From an uncultured Roseburia sp. (GTDB lineage Bacteria; Bacillota; Clostridia; Lachnospirales; Lachnospiraceae), in NCBI GenBank assembly GCA_947647505.1, contig CANSKO010000005.1, positions 62,001 through 126,000 on the forward strand: DNA of 64,000 nt. Direction: 5' to 3'. The notes below the pieces were generated by a model. That model was not told where the DNA came from, did no database searches, and saw only the letters and a program-made list of their open reading frames with translations. Shown in pieces: positions 1-7,915 of the stretch. The translations under genes and the position numbers were made by a program. How positions within the stretch are numbered: position 1 is the first letter of the stretch; each line of letters begins with the position of its first letter.

Positions 1-287
1 TCCGGCGCTATCTGATTTTTGCCTGGTATGAGGCGGCGGAAGACGACGACGTTTATCAGGTGGGATTTCGTTCGGATGAGCAGTTTGAAACGTTTGTGCA
101 GGAGAGGATGGCGAGAAGCTTAACTGATACGAAGATTACGGCGAAGCGGACGGATCATGTGATGACGCTTTCGACGTGTTCGGTGAAGGGCAGGCGATTT
201 GTCGTTCATGCAAAGCTGGTTGACGCCCTGCGCGCCGGAACAGAAAAGGATGCGCCGGATAGGAGAAAGCAGACAGGAGGAAAGTAA
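1..287 (+). CDS. Class B sortase, C-terminal fragment (cut by window edge)
   Basis: The open frame runs in from the left edge, with codons starting at base 3, and ends at the TAA at 285-287. The visible 94 residues carry the sortase signature TLSTC, with the catalytic Cys, followed by GRRFVVHAKLV, which holds the partner Arg. This arrangement is typical of class B sortases, membrane-tethered transpeptidases that join sorting-signal proteins to peptidoglycan. The N-terminal membrane segment and the catalytic His lie outside the window. The next gene starts 2 bases after the stop, so the two are probably co-transcribed. It resembles the complete class B sortase at 53266-54024, which ends similarly (TLMTCT...RFLVHARL). 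The family assignment is secure, but the substrate is unknown. Confidence 0.85.
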   Translation, partial: RRYLIFAWYEAAEDDDVYQVGFRSDEQFETFVQERMARSLTDTKITAKRTDHVMTLSTCSVKGRRFVVHAKLVDALRAGTEKDAPDRRKQTGGK

Positions 288-288
288 A

Positions 289-738
289 ATGAAAGCAGCG
301 GAACTCGTAAGGACACTGACGGAAATGCAGAAAGAAACGGAGGAGGGAAAGCTGCACTGGCGTATGGAGGTGCAGACGACGGAAGGAAAGGAGGAGAAGT
401 ATACGGTAAAGGAGCAGGGGAAGGAGTGGACGGTTGACGAATGCTATGTGGCGTACCGCTGCCAGTACAGAGGGAAGGAATTTAATCTGATTACGTATGA
501 AATGATAAAGACATCCGGGCAGGACATGCGGACGATGAATTACGTCTTTCTGCCTCCGTCCGGGATCGGCGTTTTTTCACTGCATGCGCTGATGGATTAC
601 AGTCTGGAGGCAAATGCGGTTTTGATTGCGAAAATCCGTTCGCTGTGGGAGTTTTTGATGGGACTCGTAAAAAAAGAGAGCGGGCAGGTGGATTTCAGGA
701 TTCGGGAGGCGAGCGTAAGCGTAGAAGACGACAGATGA
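289..738 (+). CDS. Unknown 149-aa protein
   Basis: I do not recognise this family. The ATG at 289 is chosen because AGGAGG at 275-280 sits just upstream; a longer in-frame start at 199 would overlap the sortase gene and lacks a good site. The product is mostly polar, without a signal peptide. It is charged and Lys/Glu-rich at the N-terminus (residues 1-45). The middle (about 45-110) looks like beta structure and includes the run NYVFLPPSGIG, and the end contains one moderately hydrophobic helix. It lies between a sortase fragment and a CysN-like gene with gaps of 1 and 33 bases, so it is probably part of the same transcript. No catalytic motif is evident. Confidence 0.6.
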   Translation: MKAAELVRTLTEMQKETEEGKLHWRMEVQTTEGKEEKYTVKEQGKEWTVDECYVAYRCQYRGKEFNLITYEMIKTSGQDMRTMNYVFLPPSGIGVFSLHALMDYSLEANAVLIAKIRSLWEFLMGLVKKESGQVDFRIREASVSVEDDR

Positions 739-771
739 CGCGCAGTTTGCAAAAAGACAGGGGGAGTGCAT

Positions 772-2682
772 ATGACGGCAGGAGAAGAACGTCCCGGCAG
801 AATGGAGCGGGAAGCGATTTATCAGATGCGGGAATTGTTTGCGGAAGGCAGGGAAGCCGTGCTGGAAGAGGCGGGAGAGGAGGATGCGGCGTATGTGCAG
901 GCGCTGGCCGGTCTTGCGCTGCATCCGGAGAAGCCGTTTTTGTCTTTTGAGAAAGAGAAAGAGGGGGATGCGGCGGAGGCCGCATGGAATCCGGAGCGGC
1001 CCAATATGGATTTTTTTCGTCTGGCCAGGCGGTTTGCCCTGCATGAGCCGGCGCGCAGGCTGATTGCGTGCGGAGGCGTAGACGATGGCAAATCTACGCT
1101 GATTGGAAGGATATTGTTTGATACGATGTCCGGACAGGAGCAGGAGCGGATTCGAAACGATGCGGCGTATCTGCGCAAAGACAAAACGGTGGATTATGCG
1201 CTTTTGGCAGGGACTTCCGCACAGGAGGCGCAGCAGGGCATTACGGTGCAGGTTTCCTGCAGCGCGTTTACATACGGCACAGTGCGTTTTCTGATTGCCG
1301 ACGTGCCCGGACACGAAGAATATACGCGGAATATGGCGTATGCCGCTTCGGGCGCGGATACGGCGATTGTGATGATTGGCGCAAATAAGGGGATCGTGCC
1401 GCAGACAAGACGGCACGTCAGGATTTGCTTTTTTATGGGGATTCGGACGATGATTTTCGCCGTCAATAAAATGGACGCGATCGCGTATGATCAGACGGTT
1501 TACAGAAAGCTTTGCAGGGAAATCGAACGCCTGATGGAAGAGTTTGAAGGCTGCCGTTATAAGATTGTTCCGGTGGCGGCAAAGAGCGGGGAGAATATTG
1601 CCGCGCCCTCCGAAAAGATGCGCTGGCATTCGGAAGGCACACTGCTTGCCGCGCTTTCGTATGAGGAAGGGCAGGAGAGAAAGGAAGCGGCCATGTTTTG
1701 CATGCCGGTGCAGCGGACGTGCAAATCCAGCCAGATGGCGGGCGCCATCGTAAAAAAGAGGGTGATACAGGGAGAGGCGGCGTCTGGAAGCGTTTGCGTG
1801 GGAGATGAGGTGTTTGTGTACCCGACGATGGAGCGCGCAAAGGTTTCTGCGCTCTGGCAGCAGGGAAAGAACGTGCCGGCAGTCAGAGCGCCTCTGCCGG
1901 CTGGCGTGGAGCTGGACCGTGAGCTTGATGTGGCGAGAGGGTACATTCTGACGCAGGGGGATACGCTGGCCGTAACGGATCGCATGGACGCGGATCTTTT
2001 ATGGACTTCCGGCAACCGGCTGACGCAGGGGAAGCGTTATCTGGCGCAGATTGGAACGGCCCGCGCGCTGGCCATTGTAACGAAGATTCTGTATCGGACG
2101 GATGTGAATACGGGAGAGCACAGGTATACCGAATATCTGACGAAAAACATGCTGGCCCGCTGTGAAATCCGATTTCCCAAACCGGTGGCGGCCGTCTGTG
2201 AAAAAGAAAGCCGCGCGCTGGGCGCCATCCGTCTTTTGGACCGCAGGACGCATGCGCTTGTCGCGTACGGCAATATCGTACATACTGTTTCCGAAGAGGC
2301 GTGGAAGGAAAATGGCAGGGAAGTCACGGCGGAAGAACGGGAATTTTCGCTTGGTCAGAAAGCGGGACTGATTCTCTTTGGTGAAAAAGAAGCGGCGGAC
2401 GGGCAGATGAATTTTGTGGAGCGTTATCTGCTCGGCATGGGATTTCACACGATTCAGGCTGCGCCGGGCAGACTGGACGAGGAGAAGAAGCAGACGCTGC
2501 AAAGCTTTCTGCGCGCGGGTCTGATCGTGCTGGCGGCATTGCAGAAGGAGGAGAGGCTTTTGGCGGCGGGTCTTCTGGAAGAGGACTGGCGCGTGTTCGA
2601 CTGCGAAACGAGAATCGAACCGTCGGAAGACAGGGGAAGCAGGCTGAAAAAAATAAAGCTCTGGGCGGCAGAGCTGATTTGA
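772..2682 (+). CDS. CysN-like sulfate adenylyltransferase GTPase subunit with decayed APS-kinase-like C-terminus
   Basis: This 636-aa translation-factor-type GTPase resembles CysN, which couples GTP hydrolysis to sulfate activation by CysD in sulfate assimilation. It has the P-loop GGVDDGKST (Lys about 107), a switch region with QGIT, the G3 motif DVPGHEEYTRN, the G4 motif NKMD and two following beta-barrel domains with ELDRELDVARG, a CysN hallmark. It has an extra N-terminal segment of about 95 residues that ordinary CysN lacks. The last 110 residues (about 525-636) align by eye with APS kinase (GLILFGEKEAADG, then RAGLIVLAAL), but the GxxGxGKS P-loop is gone, so kinase activity is unlikely. 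ATG 772 is preferred to GTG 766 because GGGGGAG at 760-766 is then 5 bases away. No CysD partner is in the window. Confidence 0.8.
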   Translation: MTAGEERPGRMEREAIYQMRELFAEGREAVLEEAGEEDAAYVQALAGLALHPEKPFLSFEKEKEGDAAEAAWNPERPNMDFFRLARRFALHEPARRLIACGGVDDGKSTLIGRILFDTMSGQEQERIRNDAAYLRKDKTVDYALLAGTSAQEAQQGITVQVSCSAFTYGTVRFLIADVPGHEEYTRNMAYAASGADTAIVMIGANKGIVPQTRRHVRICFFMGIRTMIFAVNKMDAIAYDQTVYRKLCREIERLMEEFEGCRYKIVPVAAKSGENIAAPSEKMRWHSEGTLLAALSYEEGQERKEAAMFCMPVQRTCKSSQMAGAIVKKRVIQGEAASGSVCVGDEVFVYPTMERAKVSALWQQGKNVPAVRAPLPAGVELDRELDVARGYILTQGDTLAVTDRMDADLLWTSGNRLTQGKRYLAQIGTARALAIVTKILYRTDVNTGEHRYTEYLTKNMLARCEIRFPKPVAAVCEKESRALGAIRLLDRRTHALVAYGNIVHTVSEEAWKENGREVTAEEREFSLGQKAGLILFGEKEAADGQMNFVERYLLGMGFHTIQAAPGRLDEEKKQTLQSFLRAGLIVLAALQKEERLLAAGLLEEDWRVFDCETRIEPSEDRGSRLKKIKLWAAELI

Positions 2683-2690
2683 CGCAAAAA

Positions 2691-2717
2691 AAGGATGCAG
2701 CCGCTGGCTGCATCCTT
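2691..2717. terminator. Hairpin after the cysN-like gene
   Basis: A perfect 12-bp stem, AAGGATGCAGCC with GGCTGCATCCTT, closes on a 3-base loop 8 bases after the cysN-like stop. On the plus strand no T-run follows it. On the minus strand it is followed by seven T residues, so as a classical intrinsic terminator it would work best right-to-left. It may still end or protect the plus-strand transcript. It also sits directly before the ribosome binding site of the tiny frame at 2731. Confidence 0.6.
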
Positions 2718-2730
2718 AAGGGGAGAGTTT

Positions 2731-2835
2731 ATGAAAAAGTTTTATTTGCCGCCAAATGAAGTAATGAGTGGGGGAACTTCATTTGACAAAGTCAGTATAT
2801 CCATAAATTGTGTTTATTTAGTGTCCGAAAAATAA
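2731..2835 (+). CDS. Possible 34-aa small protein
   Basis: A short frame starts at ATG 2731, four bases after AAGGGGAGAG (2718-2727), and ends at TAA 2833-2835. The peptide begins MKKFYLPPNEVMSGG and contains one Cys, with no membrane helix. It lies just after the 2691-2717 hairpin and before the promoter of the next operon, in a stretch otherwise without genes. The Shine-Dalgarno match is the only positive sign, and no family is recognised. It may be chance. Confidence 0.25.
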   Translation: MKKFYLPPNEVMSGGTSFDKVSISINCVYLVSEK

Positions 2836-2906
2836 AAGCTTTATGAAGAAATTCTGACGGAAGTTTAAAAAAGAAATCGAATGGATGTTTTTCTGTTTTC
2901 GGGTAT

Positions 2907-2934
2907 TTGCAGAAAGTCTGTTTCGTAGTATAAT
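2907..2934 (+). promoter_or_regulatory. Sigma-A-type promoter of the siroheme operon
   Basis: TTGCAG (2907-2912) and a perfect TATAAT (2929-2934) are separated by 16 bases. They lie 33 bases before the start codon at 2967 and are the only clear promoter before a run of seven closely spaced genes ending at 11502. Confidence 0.7.
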
Positions 2935-2966
2935 AAAAGGAAAAGCAAGGCATGGAGGTAGGTCAG

Positions 2967-4022
2967 ATGGAGCGATCAGGAAAGCGTTTTGTCAGAATGG
3001 CAGTTTTTTTGGCAATGACGCTGTTTTGCATGGCCGGTATGCATCGTCCGACGCCGGTGCGGGCGGCGGTGCGGGTAGACTGGTATGACGGAGAAATGGA
3101 GACGGATATGGCCGTGGAAGCAGGGTCAAAATTTTATATTGGAGATTTTGTCCGGGTGTTTTCGGTGGACACGTCGGCGACGGCGTCTCTGCTGAGCGCA
3201 TCGTATCGTTCGCAGAATGCAAAAATCGCGTCGGTAAACGGCAAAGGCTATCTGAATGCAAAAAAGGCGGGCATGACAGACATCACGGTTTCCTGTCAGG
3301 GAAAGACGCTTCTTTGTCACCTTACCGTGGAAAAAAAGGGGACGTTTGTACAGAGCGAGGCTGTAAAAGAGTTAAAAGCGGCGGCAAAAACGCTGGCGAA
3401 GGGAATGCCCAAAAAGCTGAATGCGGCGAAAGGCTATACGCTGAAACGAAAGAGGGATGCATATCTGATCGCATATGGCATGTATTCCGCAAATAAGCTG
3501 GCATACGACGGCTTTTTATTTGAAAACGAACGCCCGGCGCCGGATACGGTCAGCGACAGGCGAAGCGCAATGCTTGCCGTTCCGGAAGCGGGACGGTATC
3601 TGACGGCGGAGGCGTTGCTGCGGCAATTTCAGCTTTCCAACAATCCGGCTTCCCTTGAGTCAAAAAAGACGATGCGAATCGCTTCCGCAACGGCCAGCAG
3701 CAAGAAGGGAAAGTTTACGGTCCGACTTGCCGGGAAAATCAGCGCGGAGCAGATTCTTGCGGCGCAGCTTGCGTTTCCGGATGAAAACGGATACGACGCC
3801 CTTAAGACAAAGGCGAATATGACCGTTTCTATTTTTGATGAGACAGACAGGGCCTATTACAGAGGCAATCTGACGTTAAAAAAAGGCAGCAAACAGTTTG
3901 AGGTGGAGCCTGTCGTCTATGTTTATGGCGGCTATGTCAGAAAAGAACTGGTCAGGGGGCACGTTTATATGATCGGTTCCGATATGAACTGGGCAAATGG
4001 AACAAAGGTAACGGCACAGTAA
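2967..4022 (+). CDS. Secreted protein with bacterial Ig-like (BIG2) domain
   Basis: This 351-aa protein has an N-terminal export signal: basic MERSGKRFVR, a hydrophobic stretch to about residue 22, and a likely cleavage after VRAA. A BIG2-type Ig-like fold follows (about 55-110), visible in SQNAKIASVNGKGYLNAKKAGMTDITVSC split across strands, the usual 'value, context, constant' pattern of these adhesion domains. The remainder is beta-rich and unrecognised. There is no LPxTG or other anchor. ATG 2967 is preferred to ATG 2952 because GGAGG at 2954-2958 is then correctly spaced. It heads an operon of tetrapyrrole enzymes, with only 16 bases to the next gene, which is an unexpected neighbour for a surface protein. 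Confidence 0.7.
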   Translation: MERSGKRFVRMAVFLAMTLFCMAGMHRPTPVRAAVRVDWYDGEMETDMAVEAGSKFYIGDFVRVFSVDTSATASLLSASYRSQNAKIASVNGKGYLNAKKAGMTDITVSCQGKTLLCHLTVEKKGTFVQSEAVKELKAAAKTLAKGMPKKLNAAKGYTLKRKRDAYLIAYGMYSANKLAYDGFLFENERPAPDTVSDRRSAMLAVPEAGRYLTAEALLRQFQLSNNPASLESKKTMRIASATASSKKGKFTVRLAGKISAEQILAAQLAFPDENGYDALKTKANMTVSIFDETDRAYYRGNLTLKKGSKQFEVEPVVYVYGGYVRKELVRGHVYMIGSDMNWANGTKVTAQ

Positions 4023-4038
4023 AGGAGTGGCTCGCAAT

Positions 4039-4275
4039 ATGATAAATCCGACAAAATTGTTTCAGATGAAAGCGTTATGGGACAGATTCAGCGTAAATCA
4101 CCCCAAATTTCCGAAATTTCTTGCGGCGCTTGCGCAGTCGCCGGTCGGAGAGGGCGCCGTGATTGAAGTGAAGGTGACATATCCAAACGGCGATGAAATT
4201 GCTTCCAATCTGAAGCTGACGGAGGACGATATGGAACTGTTTCGCAGTCTGCGGGAATTTTCCATGTCGGAATAA
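4039..4275 (+). CDS. Small conserved-looking protein of unknown function (78 aa)
   Basis: The product starts MINPTKLFQMKALWDRF and is a soluble alpha/beta mini-protein without Cys or membrane segments. It ends in an acidic helix. ATG 4039 is used because AAAGGAG at 4021-4027 is 11 bases upstream; GTG 4027 would overlap that site. It sits 16 bases after the BIG2 gene and 10 bases before precorrin-2 dehydrogenase, so it is translated with the siroheme operon. I cannot assign a function. A small partner or regulator of the pathway is possible, but this is inference. Confidence 0.6.
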   Translation: MINPTKLFQMKALWDRFSVNHPKFPKFLAALAQSPVGEGAVIEVKVTYPNGDEIASNLKLTEDDMELFRSLREFSMSE

Positions 4276-4285
4276 GGAGCGGCGG

Positions 4286-4909
4286 ATGTCTTATTTTCCG
4301 ATGTATGTTGAATTAAAAGATGCAGACTGCATCGTTGTGGGCGGCGGCGCGGTTGCGCTGCGCAAGGTTCAGACGCTGCGTGAGTTTGGCGGCAGGATAT
4401 GCGTCATTGCGCCGGATATCCTGCCGGAGATCGCTTCTATGGCGGACGTGCTGTGCAGACGGAGGCCATTTGCAGAGGAAGATCTGGACGGAGCGGATCT
4501 TGTGGTTGTAGCGACGGACGACGCGGTCTTAAATCATAAGATCAGCCAGGCATGCAAAAAGCGGCGCATTCCGGTCAATGTGGCGGATCAGATCAAAGAA
4601 TGCAGCTTTCTTTTTCCTGCATATCTGAAAGCGGGAGAGGTGGTCGCCGCCTGCTCTACCGGCGGCTTAAGCCCTGTGCTTGCGCAGTATGTAAAAGAAC
4701 GGATGCGCCCTGTGCTGACACAGCAGACAGGCGAGATGGCCGCGCTGCTTGGGAGCCTGCGTGAGACGGTGCGGCGGCAGGTTGGGACAGAAGAAGGGCG
4801 AAAGCGGGTGTATCAGACGCTGTTGCAGCTGGGACAGGAGAAGGGAGCGCTGCCTTCGGATGAGGAAATTGCAGACGCAATCCGGCAGGAAGCGGAGAAA
4901 TGGCCATAA
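4286..4909 (+). CDS. Precorrin-2 dehydrogenase / sirohydrochlorin ferrochelatase (SirC/Met8 type)
   Basis: This 207-aa protein converts precorrin-2 to sirohydrochlorin with NAD+ and may insert iron to give siroheme. The N-terminal Rossmann fold is evident from VVGGGAVALRK (residues about 16-26). It is followed by VVVATDD (about 73-79), the VNVADQIKECSFLFPA segment and ACSTGGLSPVLA (about 129-140), all typical of the SirC/CysG-N family. The helical C-terminus (about 150-207) is the usual dimerisation/chelatase part. AAGGAG at 4274-4279 precedes ATG 4286. The other siroheme enzymes follow immediately, and the CobA module at 9160-11502 supplies its substrate. Confidence 0.9.
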   Translation: MSYFPMYVELKDADCIVVGGGAVALRKVQTLREFGGRICVIAPDILPEIASMADVLCRRRPFAEEDLDGADLVVVATDDAVLNHKISQACKKRRIPVNVADQIKECSFLFPAYLKAGEVVAACSTGGLSPVLAQYVKERMRPVLTQQTGEMAALLGSLRETVRRQVGTEEGRKRVYQTLLQLGQEKGALPSDEEIADAIRQEAEKWP

Positions 4910-4949
4910 GGAAGGCGTTTTGGGATGCGTAACGCGGATGGGGGCAGAT

Positions 4950-6251
4950 ATGGATACAAAATCAGCGGAGTTATTTGAACAGGCGAAGCAATATATTCCA
5001 GGCGGCGTAAACAGTCCGGTGCGCGCATTTGGCGCCGTAGGCAGGACGCCGCGTTTTGTTGTATCGGCGCAGGGAGACAGGATCGTGGATGCGGACGGGA
5101 ACAGCCTGATTGATTATGTCTGCTCGTTTGGTCCGGGCATTCTGGGCCATGCGCATCCGTCCGTTACAGAGCAGGTGCAACGGGCCTGTTTGCACGGTCT
5201 GACGTACGGCGCGCCGACGGAGAAGGAAATTCTTCTGGCCAGAATGATTGCGGAAGCGATGCCCTCCATGGAAGTCATCCGTCTTGTAAGCTCCGGAACG
5301 GAAGCCGTGATGAGCGCGATCCGCACGGCGCGCGGGTTTACGGGGCGCGATAAAATTATCAAATGCAGCGGATGCTATCACGGGCACTCGGACGGGCTTT
5401 TGGTCGCCGCCGGTTCCGGCGCGATGACGGCGTCGCTTTCAGAGAGCGCCGGAGTTCCGCGCGACTATGCGAAGCACACGCTGCTCGCGCGCTACAATGA
5501 CAGGGATTCGGTGGAGGCGCTGTTTGAGGCGCATCCAGGCGGGATTGCGGCGCTGATTATAGAGCCGGTTGCCGCCAATATGGGCGTGGTTTTGCCAGAG
5601 CCGGGCTTTCTGGCGTTTTTACGGGAAATCACAAAACAAAACGGCGCGCTTTTGATTTTTGACGAGGTAATTACCGGATTTCGTCTGTCTTATGGCGGCG
5701 CGCAGGAATATTTTCAGGTGACGCCGGATCTGACGACGCTTGGAAAAATCATAGGCGGAGGAATGCCGATTGGCGCATATGGCGGAAGAAGGGAAATCAT
5801 GGAGATGGTCTCTCCGTTGGGGCCCGTCTATCAGGCGGGAACGCTCTCCGGCAATCCGATCGCTACGACGGCCGGTATCGAGACGCTTCGGATTTTAAAG
5901 GCAGATCCGGGCATCTATCAGAGGATTGCGAAAAAGGCAAAGGACATTGCCGACGCCGTGGAGGAAGCGGCAAAATCCGCTGTCTGCGTCAATCGGATCG
6001 GCTCTTTGCTGTCCGTGTTCTTTACCTCTGCGCGCGTGTCGGATTATGAAAGCGCGCTTACGTCAGATACGGCGCGGTATGCAGATTGTTTTGGATTTCT
6101 GCTCGATCATGGCGTCTACACGGCGCCATCGCAGTTTGAGGCCATGTTTTTGTCAGAGGCGCATACGGATGAAGATATTGCGTATACCTGTCAGCGTTAT
6201 CGAGATTATTTTTCACAGAACGGATCACGCGCATTTTGCGCGGCAGAATAA
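4950..6251 (+). CDS. hemL: Glutamate-1-semialdehyde 2,1-aminomutase
   Basis: This 433-aa PLP enzyme makes 5-aminolevulinate from glutamate-1-semialdehyde in the C5 tetrapyrrole route. It begins MDTKSAELFEQAKQYIPGGV, with the family hallmark NSPVRAF next. It carries VSSGTEAVMSAIR for cofactor binding, FDEVITGFR, and the Schiff-base Lys in TLGKIIGGGMPIGA (about residue 266). ATG 4950 is chosen because the conserved N-terminus starts there; an in-frame ATG at 4938 adds four residues. Its partner HemA is encoded two genes downstream, which supports the pathway. Length is normal for the family. Confidence 0.93.
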   Translation: MDTKSAELFEQAKQYIPGGVNSPVRAFGAVGRTPRFVVSAQGDRIVDADGNSLIDYVCSFGPGILGHAHPSVTEQVQRACLHGLTYGAPTEKEILLARMIAEAMPSMEVIRLVSSGTEAVMSAIRTARGFTGRDKIIKCSGCYHGHSDGLLVAAGSGAMTASLSESAGVPRDYAKHTLLARYNDRDSVEALFEAHPGGIAALIIEPVAANMGVVLPEPGFLAFLREITKQNGALLIFDEVITGFRLSYGGAQEYFQVTPDLTTLGKIIGGGMPIGAYGGRREIMEMVSPLGPVYQAGTLSGNPIATTAGIETLRILKADPGIYQRIAKKAKDIADAVEEAAKSAVCVNRIGSLLSVFFTSARVSDYESALTSDTARYADCFGFLLDHGVYTAPSQFEAMFLSEAHTDEDIAYTCQRYRDYFSQNGSRAFCAAE

Positions 6252-6266
6252 AAAGGAGGAATTGTG

Positions 6267-7889
6267 ATGCGGATACTGATACTTGGAGGAGTGGCCGCCG
6301 GGACGAAGATCGCGGCGAAGCTGATGCGGGAGGATCGTGGAAACGAGGTGATCGTGCTCAACAAAGGGAAGCATATTTCCTATGCCGGCTGCGGTCTCCC
6401 CTATTATGTCGGACATGTGATTGAAGAGAAAGAACAATTGATCGTCAATACGCCGGAAAAGTATGAAAAGCTGACCGGGGCGACTGTGCTGACGGAAATG
6501 GAAGCCGTTCGGGTGCATCCACAGGAAAAGAAGGTGGAGGCTGTCAATGTAAAGACGCAAGAAGCGCAGACGTTTGCATATGACAGGCTTGTGATTTCCG
6601 TAGGGGCCGATCCCGTAAAGCCGCCGGTTGCGGGCTGCGATCTGAAAAACGTCTATTTTGTTCGGACGCCCGAAGATGCGATTTCGATACGTGCGGCCGC
6701 AGATCTGGAAGCGGTAAAGAGGGCCGTCGTTGTCGGCGCAGGATATATCGGTCTTGAAATTGCAGAAAATTTAAAGCTTCTGGGAATTGAGACGCATGTT
6801 TTAGATATGGCGCCGCAGGCGCTTCCGGGCTTTGATCCGGAGATGGCGGCGTATGCAAAAGAAAAGCTTCTGGAAAGCGGCATTTCTGTTGTAACAGGCG
6901 TTGCCGTTACGGGAATAGAAGGAGACGGCAGGGTAGAGCGCGTCGTTACGGACGCACAGTCGTATCCGGCGGATCTTGTCGTTTTAAGCGCGGGCATCCG
7001 GCCGAATACGGCGTTTTTGGACGGAATCGGACTGGAAATGGTAAAGGGAACGATCCTGACGAATGCAAAAGGGGAGACAAATCTGCCGGACATTTATGCG
7101 GCGGGCGACTGCGCTATGGTGCGTCATGCGGTGACGGGGCAGCCGGCGTGGTCGCCTATGGGCTCTACGGCAAACATCAATGGCCGTCTGATTGCAGGCA
7201 ATATCATGGGCGCGGATCTTGCGTACCGGGGCGTGCTGGGCACGGCTGTCTGCAAGCTGCCGGGACTGAATGCGGCAAGGACGGGTCTGACGGAAGCGCA
7301 GGCGGCGGCCGAGGGCTTTGATCCGGTCAGCGTAGTCGCTGTCGTTGACGATAAAGCGCATTATTATCCGGGCGCCAGCGCATTTATCATCAAAATGATT
7401 GCCGATCAAAAATCGCTTCGTCTTCTGGGCGTTCAGGCGTTTGGCGCGGGAGCCGTAGATAAAATCATCGACATTGCCGTAACCGGCATTATGTTAACCG
7501 GCACGCTTTTGGAGCTTGCCGATATGGATCTGGCATACGCTCCTCCGTTTTCCACGGCAATTCATCCGTTTGCGCAGACGCTGAACATACTGATGAATAA
7601 AATTACGGGCCGGTTTGAAACGGTGACGCCGGCGGAGTATGCGAAAGGGGCCGCGGAAGGCTATCGCGTCGTTGACGTCTGTATGGCGCCTTCGATTCCC
7701 GGCGCGCTCCGGCTGGAGCTGACGGACGTGAATGGACCGGTGGATGGCCTTGATCCGGAAGAAAACATACTGATCGTATGCAACAGGGGCAAGCGGGCGT
7801 ATCTGCTTCAGAACCGGCTGAAGCATTATGGATATACGCATACAAAAGCGCTGGAAGGCGGCATCACGTTCAACCATGTAACGACGTAA
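6267..7889 (+). CDS. CoA-disulfide/persulfide reductase-like flavoprotein with C-terminal rhodanese domain
   Basis: The 540-aa protein is a pyridine-nucleotide-disulfide oxidoreductase of the CoA-disulfide reductase group. The FAD fold is at the N-terminus (LILGGVAAGTKIA), the single active-site Cys lies in SYAGCGLPYY (about 43), the NAD(P)H site is VVVGAGYIGLE (about 155) and the second FAD motif is IYAAGDCA (about 275). The last 90 residues form a rhodanese module with the Cys loop VCNRGKRA. Such fusions reduce CoA or protein persulfides and disulfides. AAGGAGGA at 6253-6260 favours ATG 6267 over GTG 6264. It sits between hemL and hemA, suggesting a link between sulfur chemistry and siroheme use; this is inferred. 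Confidence 0.85.
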   Translation: MRILILGGVAAGTKIAAKLMREDRGNEVIVLNKGKHISYAGCGLPYYVGHVIEEKEQLIVNTPEKYEKLTGATVLTEMEAVRVHPQEKKVEAVNVKTQEAQTFAYDRLVISVGADPVKPPVAGCDLKNVYFVRTPEDAISIRAAADLEAVKRAVVVGAGYIGLEIAENLKLLGIETHVLDMAPQALPGFDPEMAAYAKEKLLESGISVVTGVAVTGIEGDGRVERVVTDAQSYPADLVVLSAGIRPNTAFLDGIGLEMVKGTILTNAKGETNLPDIYAAGDCAMVRHAVTGQPAWSPMGSTANINGRLIAGNIMGADLAYRGVLGTAVCKLPGLNAARTGLTEAQAAAEGFDPVSVVAVVDDKAHYYPGASAFIIKMIADQKSLRLLGVQAFGAGAVDKIIDIAVTGIMLTGTLLELADMDLAYAPPFSTAIHPFAQTLNILMNKITGRFETVTPAEYAKGAAEGYRVVDVCMAPSIPGALRLELTDVNGPVDGLDPEENILIVCNRGKRAYLLQNRLKHYGYTHTKALEGGITFNHVTT

Positions 7890-7915
7890 ACGGTTCAGGG
7901 AAAGGAGCGCATATC

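Noticed and set aside
199-288. Upstream start for the 149-aa protein
   Set aside because: It would overlap the sortase gene by 89 bases and lacks a ribosome binding site, whereas ATG 289 has AGGAGG at good spacing.
577-1629. Long minus-strand open frame of 350 codons
   Set aside because: It lies opposite the CysN-like gene, has a composition typical of antisense frames (Arg, His, Leu, Pro-rich) and no ribosome binding site or domain.
4749-4949. Longer N-terminus for HemL
   Set aside because: The added residues are Arg/Cys-rich, lie over the sirC gene and are not part of the HemL family, which begins at about MDTKSAELF.
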